A stretch of 64,000 nt of DNA from Nepenthes gracilis (Eukaryota > Streptophyta > Magnoliopsida > Caryophyllales > Nepenthaceae). The stretch is from positions 13,774,923 through 13,838,922 of the forward strand of contig BSYO01000022.1 in assembly GCA_033239525.1 (NCBI GenBank), written 5' to 3'. The position numbers were made by a program, and so were the translations under genes. This document shows, in pieces, positions 57,361 through 64,000 of the stretch (positions are counted from its first letter, which is position 1; the number at the start of each line of letters is the position of its first letter). The notes beneath the pieces were generated by a model, which made no database searches, was not told where the DNA came from, and worked only from the letters and a program-made list of their open reading frames with translations.

Positions 57361-58497
57361 TGTTAGACATATTTTTAGTTGGCATATTCTGTGATCGTGT
57401 CAGGTGATTTATTTAGTCTCTTGTTGGTGAGTTTAGTATCTGTAATAACATATCGGCTTGGAAGATTCTCATCTGTGTCGCACCCAAAGGCCATCATCGT
57501 CACATCTCAGTGTTCCCGCCTCCCTAGCTTGTATTTCATCCTTTCCCGGGAGCTGCACCTACTTGGCGCCCGAAGCACTGACAAGGCGCCCTGCGCTCTA
57601 TGCGCTCGAGGCACCATCGAGGCACATTTTCCAAAACCGCATGCTCGATGGGCGCCCGAGGCGCCAACTAGGCGCATTTTCCAAAACTAGGGAAATCGAT
57701 GAGCGCCCGATCTATGCTCGAGCGCCGGGGCATGTTTTCTCCAAACCCTAACCCGTGCCCGCCGATTGCCTGATGTGTGCTTTGCGGTGCGACCCTTTTG
57801 TCTCCAAGGGCTCCATTTTTTAAACCCTGTTTTGAGACTTCTATATATTTTTATTTTATGTTTTGATCCCTAATGACTCTGGCAGACTTGTAAGGTGCCT
57901 CTTCTCTTGAAGAACCTATGATTTTTGTGCTCCACTTTTGAGAAAATTTTAAACTTATGATGGTGCTCCATTGACAAAGTCTTCTCTCTACATTGTGCTT
58001 TCTCATTTACATCTGTTCCTGCCTACGAACCTTTATTGTGACATCAGCGGCGTGGACACTGAGCTCCAGTGATGTGCAGTAATTCAAGTGGTTTGAGAGG
58101 ACAGATTGACATCAAGATCGGAAGGAGTCCGCTTCTTTTACCGTGCGTAAATCTAATGAGTTCCTTGGTAGGGATCATAAGACGCAAATAAGTCAGTTAG
58201 GTTAGCACGTTATTACCACTCGGTTTATAAGTTGATTTTTATAGTACATATCTTCCCCGACCGTTGAAACCCAGAGAATCTTTCTCGATAGCTACGATTA
58301 TCGAGTTTTTCCTTTGTTACCAAAAATTGTCCCTTTCTTATTATTACTTATTGCTTTCATTTATATGCTCGTATTACTCATATCATCTAGAATTTAAATA
58401 TTATTTACATGTATTGAATATTTAATTTTGTACTACTTCCGCTAATTTTTAAGGGGTCGAAACTTTTGTATGATTTGGGACCGAAACGTCCTCTTCA
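57361..58497 (+). repeat. 5' LTR of element D
   Basis: 1,137 bp, TGTTAGACATA...GTCCTCTTCA. The GC-rich palindromic block is at 57560-57780. Confidence 0.92.
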
Positions 58498-58514
58498 ATT
58501 GGTATTAAAAACTC
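58498..58514 (+). other. primer-binding site of element D (mutated)
   Basis: ATTGGTATTAAAAACTC, where A and B have ATTGGTATCAGAGACTT. Confidence 0.75.
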
Positions 58515-58541
58515 ACCTCAATCCGCAACCCCAAAATCTAG

Positions 58542-60310
58542 ATGTATACAAGTGGATCTCTATTCGTGCCTCCCTTCTTTGATGGGAGTAATTATACGTA
58601 TTAGAAGGTTCGTATGAGAGTCTTTCTCAAATCAATGGATGAGCGAGTGTGGGCTAGCGCTCAAATGAGGTGGACACCACCCAAAAGTTTAACCCACTAT
58701 GAACCAAAAGTTATGTCATTATGGTTAAAAAAATAACTTGATACTTATAATTGAAACAGCAAGGGACTACATGCCATTTTTATAGCCGTATCTTCCGAAC
58801 AGTTCAAACGCATATTTATGTGCGAGACTTGTAAAGATACATGGGGCATACTTGAGATTACCCACGAATGAACAAAATTAGTAACAAATTCAAAATTGTA
58901 AATGCTAATAACCAGATTTGAAGAAATCCGGATGAAAGATAATGAAACATTTGATGAATTCTATACTGAATTAAACGATATTGTGAACTCCATATTTAAT
59001 TTAGGAGAATAAATTCCTGAAAATAGAATTGTTAGATAAGATCTTCGATATCTCCCTGAACGATTTAAGCCTAAAGTCACCGCTATCAAAAAAAGTAAAG
59101 ATCTTGATAAAATGAAGATCAAAGAACTTGTAAGATCTCTCCAAACTTATGAACACATATTTTTCCAGTTAAGGAAGAATAAATCGATTGCTCTAAAATT
59201 TGTAAGAGAAGATAGAGATCATAACTCTGGCAAGAAGTCGAATAGCGATGAAGATTTTACCTTATTTGTTAGAAATTTTTAAAAATTCTTGAAGAAAAAT
59301 AAATCTTCATCTGACAAACCAAATATGGATTTAAAAATATAAACTTGATAAGAAAGATCGACGTGAAATTAAAGAATTCAAATTGAAAAATATCCAAGGA
59401 GTTAATGCCACAAGTGTAAAGGTTTTAGCCATTATCATGTTGAATGCTCAAATTTTAAACACCAATAAGTTCAAGCCTTAAAAGCTAATGTGACTTTAAA
59501 CAATGATGATGCAGAAGATGTTGTAAGATGCACTGAAGATGACCCTGTCAAGTACATGGATTTTATCACCTCGATCTATGGAACCGATGAACGTTTAGAA
59601 GAAAACCTTAATCAATCCAATGAATTTGAGAACGAGTGAGAAGCTGACTTATATGACCTTCAGGATACTTATTATAAATTGTTTAAAAATACCTACAGAT
59701 CAAGAAAACTAATGAAAAAAAATCAGTCCTTAAATCCGAGTTAGACACAAAAGTTTAAAAAGTTGAGAAATTGAAAAGTTCTTTTACTAAAAAATTCACC
59801 ACTCTTGAATCTAATCTTGAGGCTACTCAAAATAATTTGAAACAATTTTCAAATTGATCAACAAAATTGGACCATAAACTCGGTTTGAGAAAAATCAGAG
59901 GAAATAAAATCGGGTTGGGTTACTCAGAAAATTTCTTAAATGACAATGTTAAATCTAGAACTGTATTTATTCGACCTACGTCGATTCCAACACAAAGCAG
60001 CATATTGTCTACCCGTACTAATCAATAGTCAAGAGTTTTCCCTGAAATTTGGGTCAAGTCCCAAACCGTTGGCAAACCAAGGTATGATTCTGATATCAAT
60101 ACTATATTCATCCCAACATGTCATGGGTGTGGCATTATTGGCCATATTCGCCCCTACTGCCCTGTGTTATCGTATGAAAATAAGTTTCGACAACACTCAA
60201 ATATAGAGCATCTCATTCGTCGTATCAAACTTCTAAATGATCAAGTGATGAATTTAAATAACACTATAAAACATGGTAAGAAATTATGAATAAAGAAGAG
60301 TGAGCTCTAT
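58542..60310 (+). pseudogene. Gag of element D (many lesions)
   Basis: Starts with a true ATG (58542) after an in-frame TAG, aligned with the GTG of A and B. Recognisable pieces: PPFFDGSNY, SMDERVWAS, the first knuckle CHKCKGFSHYHVEC at about 59407-59450, a coiled-coil remnant near 59700-59830, and the second knuckle CHGCGIIGHIRPYC at about 60119-60160. Stops and indels in every part. Confidence 0.85.
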
Positions 60311-60715
60311 TACCCTTTAATCATTCGTGATAAAAAAATGGGAGTAAATCTCTACCTTAGAAAGGTATTTCATTATTTGTTTAAAGGGAGATAAGGGGAG
60401 GTTATTATTGTTAGGGGGAGTTTTCTTTTTATGATAATTTATATTCTTGATATTCTTTATTTCTGTACTAACTATATTTGTCCAAGAATAGCTTTCCTTC
60501 CCTGGCGCACAACAGCTCAGCCACTTCCGTGATCAAGGCATTAATCTTTAGGGGGAGTTTTTGTACTTCTTTATGTATTGGGGCCATTGTATCAATGTGC
60601 AAATTTTTCTGTACGCAGGTTCTATCTCGATAGTGTCTGAACCCGGGATTCTCTTGTATTTTGTTTTTATAAATTTTTTGTATAGTTTTGTTATGGAATG
60701 GCCAAAGGGGGAGAT
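60311..60715 (+). other. 3' spacer, hairpin remnant and polypurine tract of element D
   Basis: Has GGGGGAG tracts at about 60413 and 60552. A decayed copy of the hairpin lies at 60614-60647: loop ATCTCGATAGTGTCTG kept with two changes, stem reduced. The final AAAGGGGGAGAT abuts the 3' LTR. Confidence 0.7.
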
Positions 60716-61789
60716 TGATAGGCATATTTTTAGTTGGCATATTCGGTGACCATGTCGGGTGAATTATTTAGTCTCTTATCGGTATGTTCGGTATCTTTAA
60801 CAATATATCGGCTTGAAATATTTTCATCTGTGTCTTGCCTAAAGGCCGTCATCGTCACATCTCAACTTTCCCGCCTACCTATTTTCTGTTTCGTCCTTTC
60901 CTAGGTGCTGCGCCTGCTTGGCACCCGAAGCACCAACAAGGTGCTCTGCCCTCGATGCACCACCGAGGCGCATTTTCTAGAACTGCACACTCGATGCACA
61001 CCCGAGGGGAGCTCAATGAGTGCTCGATCTGCGCTGGAGCGTCGGGGCACATTTTCATGTGCCCGATGTGTGCTTGAGCAGTGCAGCCCTTTTCTCTCCA
61101 ACGGCTTTATTTTTTAAACCCTGTTTGAGACTTCTATATATTCTTATCATATGTTTTGAACCCCAAGGACTCTTGCAGACTTGGGAGGTACATCTTCTCT
61201 TGAAAAACCTATGATTTTTGTGTTCCACTATTGAAAAAATTTCGCACTTACGATTGTGCTCCATTGACAAAGTCTTCTTTCCACATCATGCTTTCTCATT
61301 TACACCTCTTTCCGCCTGTGAACCTTCGTGGTGACGTCGGTGGCGTGGGCACTGTGCTAAGTGGTGTGTGGCAATTCAAGTGGTTTGAGAGAGAAGATTG
61401 ACGTAAAAATCGAAAGGAGTCCAGTTTCGTCGCCATGGACAAACCTAATGAGTTCCTTAGTAGGGATCACAAGACGAGAGTAAGTTGGCTAGGTTAGCGT
61501 ATCGTTACTATCCGATCTATAGGTTAATTTTTATAGTGTACATCTTCCCTAACTGTTGAAGTTCGGAGGGTTTTTCCCAATAGTTGCAGTTATCAAGTTT
61601 TCTTTCGTCACTAAAAATTGTCCCTTTCTTATTATTACTTATTGGTTTTATTTACATACTCGTATTATTTATATCATCTAGAATTTAAATATTCTTTGTG
61701 TATATCGAATATTTAATTTTGTACTACTTCCGCTAATTTATTAAGGGGTCGAAACCTTTGTGTGAATTGGGTCCAAAACATCCTCTTCA
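60716..61789 (+). repeat. 3' LTR of element D
   Basis: 1,074 bp, TGATAGGCATA...CATCCTCTTCA. Aligns with 57361-58497. Confidence 0.92.
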
Positions 61790-61794
61790 TTATA

Positions 61795-62818
61795 TACTGA
61801 TATGGATCATCATATCTTGTAGGCTTAAGTCTTCACACGACTTTGAACATATACATAGTTTAACATGATACTTTTGAACAATTAGGAAATCATTACCAAA
61901 TTGGGCAAATGTGACTTTAGAGCTTCCAAACAGTAATTTCTTCACAAACGGTTTACAATAATATTTCCAGAATATACAATTGCGTACATACAATTATGTA
62001 TAAATTAGATGTCAATTTAAACAAAACAAAGTTATGCAAAATTACCAAAGTGGCTCGCGTGAATAGTGCCCACGTTGGTATAGGGGTTCGTATGTGTAAA
62101 TTCAGACACCTAATTGATAAATTAACATATTTATGGTATGGGTGATAATATTCTAAAGCAATTTCAAGTATAAATCCCAATTTAATCGATGAAATCCTCT
62201 AGGGTGCGGGATTAGGGTTTTTGGGTGTGAAAAACCTTACAATTCTCACCAATCAAACATGGAATTGAAGTGTATACATGCTAAGATCATGGGTAATATG
62301 AAATAACAACTTAATTGGGTATCAAAATGATAATACCCGAAGAGAATGAGATGATTGTGCAAGAAAAATAAGAGAAAAGGTATGAAAACACTTACTTCGA
62401 CCCGATCCATAACTTTTCTAACTAGCACAAGCTCGGATTTAGACTCAGGAAGCTTGGATCCTTCCTTCTCTCTCTACCTCTTTGAGCACTCTCTCTTTTT
62501 ACTGAAAATGGCAGAAAAGAAATGACCGTTTGAACCCTCACAGGTATTTATATCGCAGGTCAGCACTCGAACACCGGCTAGCGCACAGCAGGAGCGCCTG
62601 CATGGATTCTAGTGCCTGCTCAGGTGCTGAAGCACATTGTAGGCATGGGCCGATCTGTTTTGGGCGCTTGCGGTGCCGCCCGAGGTGCCCGGTGAGCACC
62701 CCTCATTGATATATTCTATGTTTTCGAAACCTAATTTTTCCATATAAATTAAATCTAATTTTGATTATATAACTCAAGTATCTCCTACATATTATGTGCC
62801 AAAATCCGAAACCTCATA
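61795..62818 (-). repeat. 5' LTR of G2, outer part
   Basis: Continues the alignment with 50601-51504 after the second TTATA (61790-61794). Ends in CCTCATA at 62818. Confidence 0.9.
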
Positions 62819-62823
62819 GAAAA

Positions 62824-63060
62824 TATAGTCGATATTCAAAATTAGATGGCCGATAGTTGTAGGCCAAAAATATAGCCGATGTGGGAAATTGGATGGTCAA
62901 TAGCTGCAGACCAAAAATGTAGCCAATATTAGAAACTAGATGGTCAAGAGTTGTAGGCTAAAAAAATAGCCGATATTGAAAATTAGATGGCCAAGAGATG
63001 TAGGCTGATATTGTAGTCGATAATGACATGCGATGGCCTAAAGTTGTTGGCTAAAAATGC
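62824..63060 (+). repeat. 47-bp minisatellite, five units
   Basis: Units start near 62824, 62871, 62919, 62966 and 63012 with the pattern TATAGCCGATATT...ATTAGATGGCC...AGTTGTAGGCC. Further units lie at 49395-49475, on the other side of G2. Confidence 0.85.
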
Positions 63061-63480
63061 GGCCATATGATATTCAGATTGAATTTTGGATTTGGATCTA
63101 CTATCAGTGTACAACGATTTCAATATATGTGGCAAAGTTTATCGGATTTTATATAAGTTCTCCCCCTAATTTATAAGCGTTGTTTTATTCATACATATGA
63201 CGATACTTATTGAACTTTTGACTTACGTTTTTCTATTTTCTCTCATTCAGAGTAGAAGACTTGGATATGCTGTAAGAGTTGGGCAAGATTCGACGTGGCA
63301 TTGTATTTTATTGATAGATATTTTACCCTTACAATTGTTTCAATCAGGTCATGATTATTGTCTGGATGATTGTCCAATGAGGTCTTAAGTAGATTTTATT
63401 TTGTTTGGTTCTATATATTTAGTTAGTTATACCCAAGTTTTTGAGTTTCAATATTATTTATTAAATTCATTTGGGATATT
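62824..63480 (+). repeat. Tekay-like LTR, right part
   Basis: Continuation of 48491-49475 beyond G2. The tail at 63340-63390 (TCATGATTATTGTCTGGATG, then TGTCCAATGAGGTC) resembles 3834-3880 in the LTR at 1841. The end position is uncertain. Confidence 0.5.
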
Positions 63481-64000
63481 AACTGTATGAATAATAATTA
63501 ATTAGAGCTGTTGAGCTTCAGAATGTGATATGGCATGTGAAGCATTCAGGCTCTTTTGAACATACAAGCAATAGAGAGCCTCATAGTTTAAAAAGGGATG
63601 AACTCTTAGTATATTAGGTAAAGTTGTCAAAACTGAAATGCTTGGACTATCTTATAGAATTCAATATCATAAGTTGAGTAGCAATTTTTTGACTCATTCA
63701 AATTCTCACTAGAATCTAGAAAGATCACCACCACAAATTTATTAATCCCACTTACACACAGTTGGTGATCTCCAAAATAGAAATTAATGACCACTATGTC
63801 TGAAAAGATAGCATGTGGCATCCTGTGTTATTTCGAAAGCATAGGCGAATTTCTCTATCGCAAAACTATCGACTTTAGCCTATTCTAATGATGGTACCAT
63901 TAATCCTCCCAAACAATCATTTTTAATTTTTTTTTTATCTCAATTTAAAGAGTCTTATAATCTTAATTTACTCAGGTTAAATTGTAATCCAATCTTAAGT
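63481..64000. other. AT-rich DNA, nothing recognised
   Basis: No coding frame or repeat boundary I can support up to the window end. Confidence 0.4.

Larger units (their letters stand above)
57361..61789 (+). mobile_element. gag-only Sirevirus-like element D, full length, old
   Basis: 4,429 bp with LTRs at 57361-58497 and 60716-61789 and a perfect target duplication TTATA (57356-57360, 61790-61794). Same structure as A and B but far more diverged: the GC-rich block has GCGCCCGAGGCGC-type units, and gag is full of stops. Inserted into the 5' LTR of G2. Confidence 0.92.
49476..62818 (-). mobile_element. Tekay-type chromovirus G2, full length, with nested element D
   Basis: Minus strand. 5' LTR 56235-62818 (interrupted by element D), gag-pol with chromodomain 51545-56200, 3' LTR 49476-51504. 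It sits in a minisatellite of an older LTR. The flanks AAAAA (49471-49475) and GAAAA (62819-62823) are a slightly mutated target duplication. Coding regions are riddled with stops, mostly C-to-T or G-to-A changes. Confidence 0.9.

Noticed and set aside
62824..63060. possible CRISPR-like array (regular 47-bp units)
   Set aside because: The units are contiguous and diverged with no unique spacers, and this is plant DNA; it is a minisatellite.

Overview
This is a window of plant nuclear DNA, most likely from a flowering plant (eudicot is my guess only). About four fifths is LTR retrotransposons, many nested in one another. The signs are chromodomain Ty3/gypsy pol (Tekay type), a GC-rich Tat-lineage Ty3/gypsy element with a second RNase H and antisense ORFs, Ty1/copia pol, Sirevirus-like gag-only elements, and one ordinary plant gene with GT..AG introns. 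I see no rRNA, tRNA, CRISPR array or bacterial-type operon. Much of the AT-rich DNA between elements shows nothing I can name.

Layout. 1-1840 is the decayed 3' end of a Tekay-type pol (+), followed by its LTR from 1841. 3960-8700 is AT-rich, LTR-like DNA with tandem duplications. 9838-10838 is a solo LTR of the Sirevirus-like family. 11312-21102 is a decayed copia element (C, +). Its 3' LTR is split by a gag-only element (B, - strand, 16482-20925, target duplication GTTTG). 21103-28998 is the only low-transposon stretch. It holds a possible TRIM (23839-24286), a possible orphan coding exon (24320-24517) and an apparently intact three-exon CASP-like membrane protein gene (25245-26962, - strand).

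28999-42266 is a 13.3 kb GC-rich Tat-lineage element (R, target duplication GGAAT). It has LTRs of about 1.03 kb, a damaged gag-pol and two antisense ORFs that appear to have their own promoters. 42272-48490 is a decayed gypsy pol (G3, - strand) interrupted by gag-only element A (43522-47941, GTCAT). 48491-49475 plus 62824-about 63480 is a Tekay-like LTR with a 47-bp minisatellite. Into it went G2 (49476-62818, - strand), a full-length but nonsense-riddled Tekay element. The 5' LTR of G2 was later hit by gag-only element D (57361-61789, TTATA).

How the parts relate. A, B, D and the solo LTR are one family: LTR of about 1-1.1 kb, an initiator-Met tRNA primer site, a Gag with an N-terminal copia-type Gag domain, coiled coil and two CCHC knuckles, no pol, several GGGGGAG tracts, and a conserved 34-nt hairpin just before the 3' LTR. 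They would need enzymes from an autonomous Sirevirus elsewhere. That hairpin, the GC-rich palindromic repeats in the LTRs, the loss of the gag ATG in A and B, and the paired antisense promoters of R are the most interesting signals here.
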